Shown here: in pieces, positions 1 through 8,585 of the stretch
Layout of the letters: every line of letters starts with the position of its first letter
Position numbering within the stretch: position 1 is the stretch's first letter
NCBI GenBank assembly: GCA_029942245.1
Contig: JAOZTN010000020.1
Coordinates: 1 to 38,282 of the forward strand
Direction: 5' to 3'
Source of the DNA: B18-G4 sp003648575
GTDB taxonomy: Bacteria; Bacteroidota; Bacteroidia; Bacteroidales; B18-G4
Length of the DNA stretch: 38,282 nt
Translations under genes and position numbers: made by a program
Notes under the pieces: generated by a model
Databases searched by the model: none
Seen by the model: the letters and a program-made list of their open reading frames with translations, nothing else
Told to the model about the DNA's origin: nothing

Positions 1-5
1 TTAGG

Positions 6-824
6 TTAAGCAAACATTAATAAACTCAAGGCCATCACGATCATGCCCCCGATGAGTCCGTAGATCGATAAATGGTGTTCTCCAAACTCCTGGGCGGCCG
101 GCAAAAGTTCGTCAAGAGAGATAAATACCATGATCCCGGCCACCCCGGCAAATATCAATCCAAATAAGAGGGGGCTGAGAAAGGGCATCAGGATGAGAAA
201 ACCGATGGTGGCACCAACAGGTTCTGCCAGACCGGAAGAAAATGAATACCAGAAGGCTTTCTTCTTGTTGCCGGTGGCATAATAGATCGGCACAGAAACG
301 GCTATCCCCTCCGGGATATTGTGAATGGCAATGGCGACGGCAATAGCGATCCCCAGGCTTGGGTCCTCCAGTGCGGCAATGAAAGTAGCCAGCCCCTCAG
401 GGAAATTGTGAATGGCAATGGCCAGGGCAGTGAACAGGCCCATGCGCATCAGCTTTTGCTGACCTGCCTTTTCTTCACTGATGTCCTCCACCATCCTGAT
501 CTCATGAGGGTTCTCAAATGAGGGGATCATCTTATCGATGATGGCAATCAGGAGGATGCCAGCGAAAAAGGCGGCTGAAGTAAGCCAGAAGCCGGAGGCG
601 TCGCCGTAGCTGGCTGAAAGTTCCTCGCGTGCCTTGGGAAAGATTTCAACGAAGGAAACGTAGATCATTACTCCGGCGGAGAACCCAAGTGCAAGCGAGA
701 GGAAACGGGTATTGGTCCTTTTGGTGAAAAAGGCCAGTAAACTCCCGATCCCGGTAGCCAAACCTGCAAACATGGTCAGCCCGAATGCAAAAAGAATTTC
801 ATTCCATGTGAATTCTCCCATCAT
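6..824 (-). CDS. ZIP family metal transporter (ZupT-like)
   Basis: A 272-residue inner-membrane protein with about eight hydrophobic segments. The ZIP signature appears twice: HNFPEGLATF and, about 30 residues later, HNIPEGIAVSVP. These His/Glu pairs in transmembrane segments 4 and 5 form the metal-binding site in ZIP proteins, which import zinc and other divalent metals into the cytoplasm. The length matches bacterial ZupT. Two consecutive ATG codons are possible starts. It lies just downstream of a small unknown gene on the same strand, with a short gap and no visible terminator, so co-transcription is possible. The family call is firm. The exact metal (Zn, Fe, Mn or Co) cannot be read from the sequence. 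Confidence 0.9.
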   Translation of the reverse strand: MMGEFTWNEILFAFGLTMFAGLATGIGSLLAFFTKRTNTRFLSLALGFSAGVMIYVSFVEIFPKAREELSASYGDASGFWLTSAAFFAGILLIAIIDKMIPSFENPHEIRMVEDISEEKAGQQKLMRMGLFTALAIAIHNFPEGLATFIAALEDPSLGIAIAVAIAIHNIPEGIAVSVPIYYATGNKKKAFWYSFSSGLAEPVGATIGFLILMPFLSPLLFGLIFAGVAGIMVFISLDELLPAAQEFGEHHLSIYGLIGGMIVMALSLLMFA

Positions 825-850
825 GATAGAATTTGATAAGGCTAAAATAA

Positions 851-1183
851 TCAGAATTTTCGATGCTTCTTATAATGCAGGCGTGTTTTTACCTTTTGCA
901 TCTCCCTTTCAATGATCAGATCGGCAATGTTTATGGCCGCCTCCTGCTTGCTGTCGGAGTACATGGCTTCATGAAATTTGGCTTCACTCACGTCCAGCCT
1001 GTACATCGCGCTCAATAATCGGTGCATATCATTTTCCAGGAGGTAGGCAACGAGTATGGAAAGTCTCTTATGCAGCGTATCCGGATCAAGGCTCTCATCC
1101 TCCGAGATCAATGATTCTTCCTCATCCATCTGAAAATCCTTTTGGATGAGCTCATTTAGTATGATATATTTTTCATCTTCCAT
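851..1183 (-). CDS. Conserved-looking small acidic protein, function unknown
   Basis: A 110-residue soluble protein with no signal peptide or membrane segment. The N-terminal third is strongly acidic (runs of Glu and Asp), the middle is predicted helical (LHKRLSILVAYLLENDMHRL), and the C-terminus is basic (KTRLHYKKHRKF). It is not recognised as a named family. The helical part, with regularly spaced hydrophobic residues, fits a small adaptor or DNA/RNA-associated protein, but nothing in it is diagnostic. It sits between the TPR gene and the ZIP transporter, same strand, 25 bases after the TPR gene. The reading frame is clean, starts with ATG and has normal composition, so I believe it is a real gene. 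Confidence 0.65.
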   Translation of the reverse strand: MEDEKYIILNELIQKDFQMDEEESLISEDESLDPDTLHKRLSILVAYLLENDMHRLLSAMYRLDVSEAKFHEAMYSDSKQEAAINIADLIIEREMQKVKTRLHYKKHRKF

Positions 1184-1208
1184 ATCTGAGACTGAATAAA
1201 GCTTCCCC

Positions 1209-1829
1209 TTACTTAATTAGTCCCAATCCCTCTTTAGCCGACTCATTTCCCGGATCCAGCATTAACACTTCATTGAAAAGCACTTCCGCTTCGCGGGTTT
1301 TGCCCAGCTGAAAGTTCGACCAGGCAAACATCAATACTGATTCTGTATCGAAAGGGTATAGGTTTGCCACCTTTTCGAAATGTTTAATGGCCTGCCCAAA
1401 ATCACCGATCTCATATTGCATCAGGCCTAAATAATAATTGGCCTTGGTATTTTGGGGATCCAGCTCGAGGATCTTTATATATTGCTCCTTCACCTGTGCC
1501 CAGTTACCCATGGCGGAAGCAGGGTAGATGAGCCCAAACCTGGCTTCTAAGGCATAGGGTTTCAGCTCAATGGCTTTCTGATAATAGGCGGCTGATTCGG
1601 TAAATTGACCGGAAAGATAGCTCAGCCATCCCAGCCGGGCGTTCAAATGATATGACGATGGATCGTACGTAGTCTTGAGAATTTTGATGGCATCAGCATA
1701 ATTGCCATCTGTTTCAAATGTATAACTTTCTTCAAATGCTGCCTGCAGGCTTTCAGTATCCTGAGAATAGATCCATGTCATGCTGAACATGAGCACTGCC
1801 AGTATCAATATCTTCTTTATAAGGTCCAT
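1209..1829 (-). CDS. Periplasmic TPR-repeat protein
   Basis: A 206-residue protein with an N-terminal signal peptide (about residues 1-22, ending near IYSQ) followed by roughly four to five tetratricopeptide repeats. Typical TPR spacing is visible in stretches such as AAYYQKAIELKPYALEARFG and YIKILELDPQNTKANYYLG. TPR proteins act as scaffolds. Exported ones in Bacteroidota often accompany envelope complexes. The ATG overlaps the end of the upstream barrel gene by 13 bases, so the two are almost certainly translated together and may act together. No enzymatic domain is present. The specific partner is not identifiable from sequence. Confidence 0.8.
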   Translation of the reverse strand: MDLIKKILILAVLMFSMTWIYSQDTESLQAAFEESYTFETDGNYADAIKILKTTYDPSSYHLNARLGWLSYLSGQFTESAAYYQKAIELKPYALEARFGLIYPASAMGNWAQVKEQYIKILELDPQNTKANYYLGLMQYEIGDFGQAIKHFEKVANLYPFDTESVLMFAWSNFQLGKTREAEVLFNEVLMLDPGNESAKEGLGLIK

Positions 1830-3280
1830 TTCAATCCTCCTATGATGCTGTGATTATTATATTTTAGTTCTTCTGTTCTCATCCCTCCCGGAATGCCCAT
1901 GCCAGAGATAGTTCTCGTCCCCTCTTTCTGCAGATACTGATATCTGGCAGACAGGTGTACGGAAGATGATATGACAAAGGTAAGGTTAATGCCCGTTTTT
2001 AAGTGAATCTCGTCACTGATATTATAAACGCTTAAAGCATCAGATTCGTTTGTCCCACTCAAATTTCCAAAGGCCCCAAAACCTTCTGCCCATAGAAAGT
2101 GAGTAAGCTTCATCCCAATCATCTGACTGAAGATAAGATTTGTTTCATCTTCCTGAGTAAGTACCTTGAAAATGCTGCTTCCATAAAAATCAAGGTTGCC
2201 GAAGGGGAAGTAGGTGGCAGAAAATCCAAATTGAATCTGATTAAAATCGTTCAGGTTCGACCAGGAACCAAACAGGCCCAGGTCGAAAATGGAAATCTTT
2301 TTCTTTAGTGCCAGGGAAACCACAACATTGTTTAAAGTAAGCAGGGTGGGTTTCATCTCGAAACTTACATCACGGTAGTTAAAATAGGCAATAGAGTCGG
2401 TGTCAGAATTATAAAATGCTGTATCACTGACAATTTTAGATTGGTTTTCAATATTGATGCTCCTGGTGTCTACATTAATGTAGTTCAAAGCCGGTTTCAG
2501 GGACCAACCCTTGCCCAGAATGATATTTGCGTTCAGGTAGGCATTGTATTGTGTGAGGGTATAATCGTACGTTTGTGTTTCTATGCTTGCCTGAGCCAGT
2601 AAGAACTTCTCAAAACCCCAATCATATTCAACAATGGAGTCGGGTCGGTTCCATCTGTATTGCAAGCTTGCTTTTTTTGAGATCATAAGATTGGAAAGCC
2701 CCACATACACACTCACCCGGGGGTGAAGCTGCAATTTAGTTCCCAGGTGGGTGTAATAACTGCTGCCATAGAGATCTTGCTGCCTGTACGATTGCCCGCG
2801 GGGCATGTCTCCAAATTCATGATCTTCAATATTATTGCTTATTTCGGGGCCTGTCGCCAGGTAGATATAGTTGAACACATGCTTGTTGTTTATACCCGAT
2901 ACTTCCCGCATTTTATCATTCATCTGCCCCGATACGAATACGGCTTCGTCATGTTGACCTGAATACAAATAAGCGTAATACAGGTAATCCTTACTCAGAC
3001 CATGATCAGGGTTGAACGCAACAGCCTTTTCAAGATGCTTTGCTGCTGCCCGGTAATTATTTTTTTGAAAATATGCAATACCCATCCGGAGCCTGAGGTA
3101 GAAATAATCCTGCTCATGATCAAGAGCATAATTCCCCATTCTGATCACTTCATCCCAGTTTTCAGACAGGGTATTGGCATAAGTACTTGAGTCGATCTGA
3201 GTGAAATTATAATCCTCTTGAGCATTGGCAGTAGCCAGTGTGCATATGAATATGATGATCAGAAATCCGCTTCTTCCCAT
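1817..3280 (-). CDS. TPR plus outer-membrane beta-barrel protein (YaiO-like architecture)
   Basis: A 487-residue protein with a signal peptide (residues 1-20, cleavage after ATANA). An N-terminal part of about 100 residues carries two to three TPR-like repeats (for example AAAKHLEKAVAFNPDHGL). The remaining 350 or so residues are alternating aromatic/polar strands typical of an outer-membrane beta-barrel, ending in GGLKWTL with hydrophobic residues at alternating positions. This TPR-then-barrel layout resembles the YaiO-type outer-membrane proteins. The gene overlaps the upstream transporter/peptidase fusion by 22 bases and the downstream TPR gene by 13 bases, so the three form a tight operon. 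A role in handling or exporting a cell-wall or surface component is inference from the M23 partner. Confidence 0.7.
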   Translation of the reverse strand: MGRSGFLIIIFICTLATANAQEDYNFTQIDSSTYANTLSENWDEVIRMGNYALDHEQDYFYLRLRMGIAYFQKNNYRAAAKHLEKAVAFNPDHGLSKDYLYYAYLYSGQHDEAVFVSGQMNDKMREVSGINNKHVFNYIYLATGPEISNNIEDHEFGDMPRGQSYRQQDLYGSSYYTHLGTKLQLHPRVSVYVGLSNLMISKKASLQYRWNRPDSIVEYDWGFEKFLLAQASIETQTYDYTLTQYNAYLNANIILGKGWSLKPALNYINVDTRSINIENQSKIVSDTAFYNSDTDSIAYFNYRDVSFEMKPTLLTLNNVVVSLALKKKISIFDLGLFGSWSNLNDFNQIQFGFSATYFPFGNLDFYGSSIFKVLTQEDETNLIFSQMIGMKLTHFLWAEGFGAFGNLSGTNESDALSVYNISDEIHLKTGINLTFVISSSVHLSARYQYLQKEGTRTISGMGIPGGMRTEELKYNNHSIIGGLKWTL

Positions 3281-5469
3281 GTAGCTTCAATATTGGCAGA
3301 TACTTTGTTGATATACATTTTATTGATGCGTCCATTCTCCACTTCAAACCAGAAATCGAAGGCTTTACGAATCCTTTTCCCTGATTTTACCGTTGCCAGC
3401 GACCTGAATATCACCTTGTTGTTAGATAACTCATCCTCTAGCTTGAGGTATTCCATCTCATATTCGGCACTCAGAAAAGTATAGAAGGGCGCAACGAAAT
3501 CCTGGATGAACATACCTCTTTTTCCGGAGATCATACTCAGGGTGAAGCTGTCGTGGAGTTTGAGGCCCTGGTAGAAGCCTGAAACACTTCTATATAGTCC
3601 CAGGTAGAATAGATACAGGAATGACTTTTTATTTCCTTCAAAGTGTGTGAAATAGGTCATGCCTGCTTCAGTGCGAAACCATGCTTTTGAGTTTCCGTTT
3701 TCATCAGCAATATAGGTGTTGTTGAAGGAATCGGCCTTCACAGATAATCTGACTATGGAAGCTGTTTCCTCGCCTTCTGTCATGAGCCTGAATTGCATTT
3801 TTTTCCCGGGCACGAAGTGGAAGGCATTGTTCAGGCTGTCGTTGATTTCAATATTGGAAATGATGTCTTGGTGTCCGGGTCTTGAAAAGGTTTTCAATTC
3901 AAATACCGGGATCTCATTCAGCATATAAAAGGCAAAGGGATAATCTATGGTTGGTGAGCCGATATAGGGGTCGGCCTGCACCTGGAAGTGGAGGTGAGGT
4001 TTTGGTGACCTGCCGGAGTTTCCGCAGAGGGCCAGCTTATCCCCACGCTTTACAAAATCTCCTTTCTCAACCTTGAAAGAATCATTTTTTAGATGGCTCA
4101 GCATCGTAAACAATTTATCGTGATGGCGGATCACAATGGTGTTGCCCCAATTTTGTTCCAGGTTCACCTCCCCGATCTCATTGTCTTCCACTCCATCGAG
4201 AATTTCTTCTACCCATCCGTCGGCAGGGGCAAGGACAGGCGTATTAAAGCAGTAAAAGTCTTCCCGGGCCAGGCCGGATCCTGAGTGGTATATGCCCTCA
4301 TCATCGCTGATCTCGAAATCCCAGGCATGCTTCCAGCTATTCTTATGCGTGTGCTTCCCATTATGTGCCTGAGTTACCACCCATTCACCAAAAAATGGCA
4401 GGTTGAGGTTGACGCTTACATCTTCATCGAATCGCTTCCTGAAATTATCCTTTGTGTAAAAATTCATTTCAGGAGAGAAATGCTGTACAACCACTGCCTC
4501 CGGTTTGCGAAAGTTTCTTTCTCTGAACTTGAGGATATAGAGGAACATGAGCACCACCAGGTTGAAAGGCAGTGAATAAATCGACAGCTGTGAGGCGGCG
4601 AACATCCCACTGGTGCTGGTGATAAGGAATGAGGTCAGGGGTGTTAACAGGATCACCCAGAGATATGACCACCTGGAAGGGATCACGAAAAATCCGCCGA
4701 TGGCAATGGCAGTCAGGATGAAGTTAAACCCTATATAGCTATAACTGAGTGTATTGATATCGGCGCCAATAAGGAGATAAAAGATCCAGGCAGTGACGAA
4801 ACCAAGCATGGAAAGTAAAAGGGCCTGCCTCGAATATATCAGAATTCCAATTGCGATGAGGAAGCCGGGTACCAGGTGGTACTGAAAAAATATAGCACCG
4901 AGCGATCTGAAGTATAATACGATAATATCAGGTAGTGGAAGGCTGTACAACCATTCGTGCAGATCAACCAGCCAACTCCCGCCCAGGGCATACATTTCAT
5001 TCAGGGCGTATACGCCTCGCTGGCTTATTTCCAGGGTGCTGTATTCCCTGGCTGCGAGAAATACCATCCAGATACCAAGCAGAAAGGGGATGCTGAGGTA
5101 TGGCAGGCCGTACTTTCCGATCACGCCTTCAAGCATCACGCTCATCATAAGCGTAAATAAAGAGGCAAACAGGAGGATCAGAAAAAATTCACCATTAAAT
5201 TCATAAAACATACCCAGGCCGAGGGCTACCATCAGGCTGTTAAAGCCATAAAATCCATTCCTGATGTTTTGTTTGTTAAACCCAATAACAAAGGCGGCAA
5301 GATTTGATGCCAGCACGGCAATCAGGCCGGAAAGGCCGGCATAAAAATCAAAAAAAGTAACGAGGATGATCAGAAATGCAAAAACCTTGTTCTTGGAAAA
5401 GAACACCTGCGAATAGCTGTTTGTAACACTATCCAGAAAACTGTTTACGTATGTTTTCCTAATTTCCAT
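3259..5469 (-). CDS. Urea-transporter-like membrane domain fused to M23 metallopeptidase
   Basis: A 736-residue protein. Residues about 25-310 are a polytopic membrane domain with urea transporter (UT/SLC14) hallmarks: RNGFYGFNSLMVALGLGMF and, further on, YGLPYLSIPFLLGIW. Residues about 365-510 are an M23 (lysostaphin/LytM) peptidase with H373/H375/H381, D384 (AWDFEI), H459 (LSHL) and the H492-L-H494 motif within PHLHFQV, so the zinc and catalytic residues appear intact. The last 220 or so residues are a beta-rich region I do not recognise. The UT family moves urea through a channel; M23 enzymes cut peptidoglycan cross-bridges. I chose ATG at 5469 over a GTG one codon earlier. The gene leads an overlapping operon with the TPR/barrel and TPR genes. 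What the fused membrane domain transports is unknown. Confidence 0.8.
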   Translation of the reverse strand: MEIRKTYVNSFLDSVTNSYSQVFFSKNKVFAFLIILVTFFDFYAGLSGLIAVLASNLAAFVIGFNKQNIRNGFYGFNSLMVALGLGMFYEFNGEFFLILLFASLFTLMMSVMLEGVIGKYGLPYLSIPFLLGIWMVFLAAREYSTLEISQRGVYALNEMYALGGSWLVDLHEWLYSLPLPDIIVLYFRSLGAIFFQYHLVPGFLIAIGILIYSRQALLLSMLGFVTAWIFYLLIGADINTLSYSYIGFNFILTAIAIGGFFVIPSRWSYLWVILLTPLTSFLITSTSGMFAASQLSIYSLPFNLVVLMFLYILKFRERNFRKPEAVVVQHFSPEMNFYTKDNFRKRFDEDVSVNLNLPFFGEWVVTQAHNGKHTHKNSWKHAWDFEISDDEGIYHSGSGLAREDFYCFNTPVLAPADGWVEEILDGVEDNEIGEVNLEQNWGNTIVIRHHDKLFTMLSHLKNDSFKVEKGDFVKRGDKLALCGNSGRSPKPHLHFQVQADPYIGSPTIDYPFAFYMLNEIPVFELKTFSRPGHQDIISNIEINDSLNNAFHFVPGKKMQFRLMTEGEETASIVRLSVKADSFNNTYIADENGNSKAWFRTEAGMTYFTHFEGNKKSFLYLFYLGLYRSVSGFYQGLKLHDSFTLSMISGKRGMFIQDFVAPFYTFLSAEYEMEYLKLEDELSNNKVIFRSLATVKSGKRIRKAFDFWFEVENGRINKMYINKVSANIEATWEEADF

Positions 5470-5483
5470 CACTCCTCATCTCT

Positions 5484-5870
5484 TTACAAGCTGTCCAACG
5501 CTTGCCTCATCCTCTCATTCACTGTCAAAGCGATGGCATCAAGCTTATCATTGCCTACCACCGACATCATTTTCTGTGCATCGATAGCAGAAACCTTCAC
5601 GTTTCCGTCTTCCTGGTCGATCAGCACTACATTGCATGGAAGCAAAACGCCCAGTTCTTCCTCCATCTGTACTGCTTCATAGGCAAAGCCGGGGTTGCAA
5701 GCCCCCAGGATGACATAATTTTTATAATCGACATCGAGTTTTTCTTTCAGCTTTTCTTTCATGTCGATCTCAGTAATCACACCGAAACCAACGTCTTTCA
5801 GGCTTTCAACTACTTGCTGGTGAACGTCGTCAAACTTTCCTTTAACGGTTTTGGAAATGTGGTAACTCAT
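5484..5870 (-). CDS. DUF302 family protein
   Basis: A 128-residue soluble protein that matches the DUF302 family along its length. The markers I see are the start YHISKTVKGKFDDV, the central VDYKNYVILGACNPGFAYEA with its conserved Cys, and LLPCNVVLIDQEDGNVKVSAI. DUF302 proteins have a small alpha/beta fold. Their biochemical role is unsettled; they often occur near redox or sulfur genes. There is no signal peptide, so it is probably cytoplasmic. It is separated from the fusion gene downstream by 14 bases and from the PLP decarboxylase upstream by 9 bases, so it may be the last gene of the PqqD cassette transcript or the first of the next. Confidence 0.85.
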   Translation of the reverse strand: MSYHISKTVKGKFDDVHQQVVESLKDVGFGVITEIDMKEKLKEKLDVDYKNYVILGACNPGFAYEAVQMEEELGVLLPCNVVLIDQEDGNVKVSAIDAQKMMSVVGNDKLDAIALTVNERMRQALDSL

Positions 5871-5879
5871 GCTGATGGT

Positions 5880-7238
5880 TTATAGTTCAAACTTCTTTAA
5901 ATGATCCGGCATCCGCTCGAGGGATGTGATGCTTTCTAAGGATTCATGATCTCTGATCAGATGCGTTTTTCCTTCTGTATCGATCATGACTATTTTCGGA
6001 CGCAAGGTAATAAATTGCATCCATTGCGTCATATTGTAAGCTCCCACGGAGTGGATCACAAAGTGATCGCCTTTGTTCAGCAGGGGCAGGCTAACGCTTT
6101 CCCGGATCACATCGATGTTCATGCAAAGCGGGCCATACAAGACGGTATCTTCTGCATACTGGGTAAATTCCTGTGCCGGCGTAACCTTATGATCATACCA
6201 GAAAGAGGTGAACAGGATATTTACACCCACGTCGATGATGGTGTTTCTCCTTCCATCGGACAAGCGCTTGTTTGAAACAACTGATCCCAGGAGGAAGCCT
6301 GCATCGTCGATGAGGGCGCGTCCGGTCTCGAGGATCAGGAGGGGAAGTTCACCCGGCTCAAAATCGGCATTGATCAATGCTGATGTAATGGCTTCGGCAT
6401 AGTCGTTGAAGCCGGGATTGGTATCGGTACCGGGGAGGTACGCTCCTTTCAGGGTATTGTTTGAGGCAAAGCCCCCACCCAGATCGATGTATTTGATCTT
6501 GTGTTTGTATTTTTTCTTTACTCCCAGGGCCAGGTCGGCAAGCTTGTAGGCTGCCGTGGCATATGCCTGCGATGTTAGCATAAAGGTACCGATATGGGTA
6601 TGTAAACCCATCAATTCCAGCTTGCCGGAACGCATGATCTTGTTCAGGGCATCCCAGGCCTGCCCGTTCTCATAGTTAAACCCAAAACGATCCCACATGG
6701 GGTAAACCCCTGTGTCCATATTCACCCGGATGGCTACCCTGGGCCTGAGTTTTGTCTCCTCGGCCAGTTCAATGATGGTATACAGTTCATCCAAATGGTC
6801 AATGTGGATCAGCGATTCATTGGTGATGGCCTTGCGGAGGTCGGCCTCGGTCTTATCGGGTCCGTTGAAGATGATCTTCTTTCCGGACACGCCATTCCTG
6901 ATGGCTTTGTCATATTCAAAGCCGGAAACTACCTCTGCCCAGGATCCTTCCTGGTGGTATACATTACACACGGCATCCATGTAATTGGTCTTGTACGACC
7001 AGGCAAACTGCACCTTTGGATAGCGGCTTGTAAAAGCCTTTTTTGCCGCATGATAGGTCTCCCTGATAGTTCTTTCGGAAAGAACAAAGAGGGGCGAACC
7101 ATGATTATCAATTAATTCCTTCACCGCCACTCCGTCGATGTGGGTCTTGGGAAGAAATTCCGTGCGTGAACCAAATTTATTGGGCATGGCTGATTCCAGT
7201 TTCCTGATAATCGGCCTTTCATATCTTAACTTTTCCAT
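5880..7238 (-). CDS. Fold-III PLP decarboxylase (diaminopimelate/ornithine decarboxylase family)
   Basis: A 452-residue enzyme of the LysA/alanine-racemase-fold decarboxylase family. Visible landmarks are the PLP lysine in FAWSYKTNYMDAV, the histidine face motif HTHIGTF, the phosphate-binding YIDLGGGFASN, ETGRALIDDAG (usually EPGR) and GPLCMNIDVI, which keeps the Cys and Asp of the usual C-E-S-x-D motif contributed by the second subunit. The terminal motif is VGAYNMTQWMQF. The family decarboxylates D,L-diaminopimelate, ornithine or related amino acids, sometimes attached to a carrier protein. Because it follows a PqqD-like gene and an ATP-grasp gene rather than lysine genes, and because it departs from the LysA consensus, I do not call it lysA. 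It is likely the third step of that cassette. Confidence 0.8.
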   Translation of the reverse strand: MEKLRYERPIIRKLESAMPNKFGSRTEFLPKTHIDGVAVKELIDNHGSPLFVLSERTIRETYHAAKKAFTSRYPKVQFAWSYKTNYMDAVCNVYHQEGSWAEVVSGFEYDKAIRNGVSGKKIIFNGPDKTEADLRKAITNESLIHIDHLDELYTIIELAEETKLRPRVAIRVNMDTGVYPMWDRFGFNYENGQAWDALNKIMRSGKLELMGLHTHIGTFMLTSQAYATAAYKLADLALGVKKKYKHKIKYIDLGGGFASNNTLKGAYLPGTDTNPGFNDYAEAITSALINADFEPGELPLLILETGRALIDDAGFLLGSVVSNKRLSDGRRNTIIDVGVNILFTSFWYDHKVTPAQEFTQYAEDTVLYGPLCMNIDVIRESVSLPLLNKGDHFVIHSVGAYNMTQWMQFITLRPKIVMIDTEGKTHLIRDHESLESITSLERMPDHLKKFEL

Positions 7239-7255
7239 TTCTTTTTTTTAAATTT

Positions 7256-7297
7256 CCCCGGCACCCGGTATCTGGTACCCGGCACCTAATACCTGAT
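7256..7297. repeat. Degenerate heptamer tandem block (6 units) after the ATP-grasp gene
   Basis: Read on the minus strand directly after the ATP-grasp stop codon, the 42 bases divide into six 7-base units: atcaggt, attaggt, gccgggt, accagat, accgggt, gccgggg. The unit pattern is roughly NNNrGGT. It fills most of the gap to the decarboxylase gene and has no hairpin with a T-run. It belongs to the same class as the blocks at 10215, 10703, 31646, 36795 and 38251. Confidence 0.7.
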
Positions 7298-8347
7298 TTA
7301 TAATTCCCCAAAAGTGCTTATCTGCTGAAACTCCTCCAGGTCTACGATCATGTCCCACGAATAGCGAATAAACATCTTTCCAACCTCATAATCCTTATAA
7401 GGAGGTGTATCCATTCCCATGGCGAGCCTGACTAAGGCTTCGGGTATGTTTTGTCCAACGCCCACAGCCAGGTATACCCAGGCCGGGATGCGCGGGTTGA
7501 TCTCCAGGATGTAAAACTCCCCATCCTTGTTTTTCATGAGCTCCAGCTCAAAGCCGCCTTTCCACTTCGTGGAAGAGATAAACTGTTCTGTCAGGTCGAG
7601 CATCTTCTGGTCTGAAATGCTGATTCCACCCCAGGCTTTGCCCTTGTCAGTGATATATTGCTTTCGCATTGGTACGGCCGAGATGGTGTTGCCTTTTCCA
7701 TCGCCCAGGCCGGTCACATTAAACTCGGTGCCATTGATAAATTCCTGCACAATGATGGGCAATCCCCACTTAGCGCTGATCTTATGGTACTGGCTGATGG
7801 CCTGTTCCATGTTATGGGTAATGCCGGCATCGTAAAACTTGCCCTTAATAACCACGGGGAAACCATATTCACTTACAATTTTTTGCAGCTTGCCGGTATC
7901 ATGCACAGCTTCGCTCTTCGGAACATGAAAACCATACTTTTTCCCAAATGCAGGAAGGTTGAATTTCTCCCGTTCTGTATATTGTTTTTCTGTGGGAAGG
8001 AAGGTATTTATCCCAAGCTCATTCAGCTCTGTTGCCAATTTCATGAAAGGAAGCAGTTCTGCATCGAAATTGGGGATGATCACATCGATATTTTCCTGGC
8101 CGTGGATATATTTAATACGCTCGAAGATGGTGTCTTTCCCTGCAGAAGGATAGGGGATCTCATAGCTTTTATCTACAAGATCATGCATGTAAATTCCCGG
8201 TTCCAGGCTTTCATATGACAGACCGATGATTCGCACATCAAATGATTTTGCCTCCCGCAAACCCCTGATCACGGGGATGCCGGGGCCCGGGCTGTCGATG
8301 GCATTCAGGCCGGTGACAGCAATAGTGATGGTCTTATTCTTCGCCAT
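7298..8347 (-). CDS. ATP-grasp ligase (CarB/PylC-like)
   Basis: A 349-residue soluble protein with the ATP-grasp fold. An N-terminal Rossmann-like part (TIAVTGLNAIDSPGPGIPVI) is followed by the nucleotide-binding FPVVIKGKFYDAG, VQEFINGTEFNVTGLGDG and the metal-binding segment FELELMKNKDGEFYILEINPR (the terminal E-I-N-P-R coordinates Mg). ATP-grasp enzymes join a carboxylate to an amine via an acyl-phosphate. The closest look is to the CarB-like and PylC-like amino-acid ligases. The start ATG overlaps the PqqD-like gene by 14 bases, which argues for translational coupling and a shared pathway. The substrate is unknown. A plausible role, by analogy with BtrJ/BtrK of butirosin synthesis, is attaching an amino acid that the downstream decarboxylase then processes. 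Confidence 0.8.
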   Translation of the reverse strand: MAKNKTITIAVTGLNAIDSPGPGIPVIRGLREAKSFDVRIIGLSYESLEPGIYMHDLVDKSYEIPYPSAGKDTIFERIKYIHGQENIDVIIPNFDAELLPFMKLATELNELGINTFLPTEKQYTEREKFNLPAFGKKYGFHVPKSEAVHDTGKLQKIVSEYGFPVVIKGKFYDAGITHNMEQAISQYHKISAKWGLPIIVQEFINGTEFNVTGLGDGKGNTISAVPMRKQYITDKGKAWGGISISDQKMLDLTEQFISSTKWKGGFELELMKNKDGEFYILEINPRIPAWVYLAVGVGQNIPEALVRLAMGMDTPPYKDYEVGKMFIRYSWDMIVDLEEFQQISTFGEL

Positions 8348-8585
8348 GCTCCAGGATATTATACTGATTTAGCATTCCAACGAAGTCATGATAATCTTTC
8401 TCAATGGTATCTTTGTCAGAATTGTATTTTTCCAGAAGCTGTGTACGCACGGCCTCGAAATCAAGATCCTCCTTCAGCATATCGAGGATTTCCAGACCAA
8501 TAGGATTGGCGGTAAAGGATTCGCCGGTATCAGGGTTAAAAATGAAACCTGAATCGCTGATCGCGATATTCTTTTTGATGTTCAT
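8334..8585 (-). CDS. PqqD-family peptide-binding protein
   Basis: An 83-residue protein with the PqqD pattern: NIAISDSGFIFNPDTGESFT, then a helix GLEILDMLKEDLDFEAVRTQ and a C-terminal helix DYHDFVGMLNQYNIL. PqqD-type domains are small winged-helix modules that bind a precursor peptide and present it to modifying enzymes; many also occur without a known peptide. It is the first gene of a three-gene overlapping unit with the ATP-grasp and PLP decarboxylase genes. The upstream 257-base divergent spacer holds no convincing short precursor-peptide gene on this strand. I therefore cannot say whether the substrate peptide is encoded elsewhere or whether this protein itself is the carrier. Confidence 0.75.
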   Translation of the reverse strand: MNIKKNIAISDSGFIFNPDTGESFTANPIGLEILDMLKEDLDFEAVRTQLLEKYNSDKDTIEKDYHDFVGMLNQYNILEHGEE

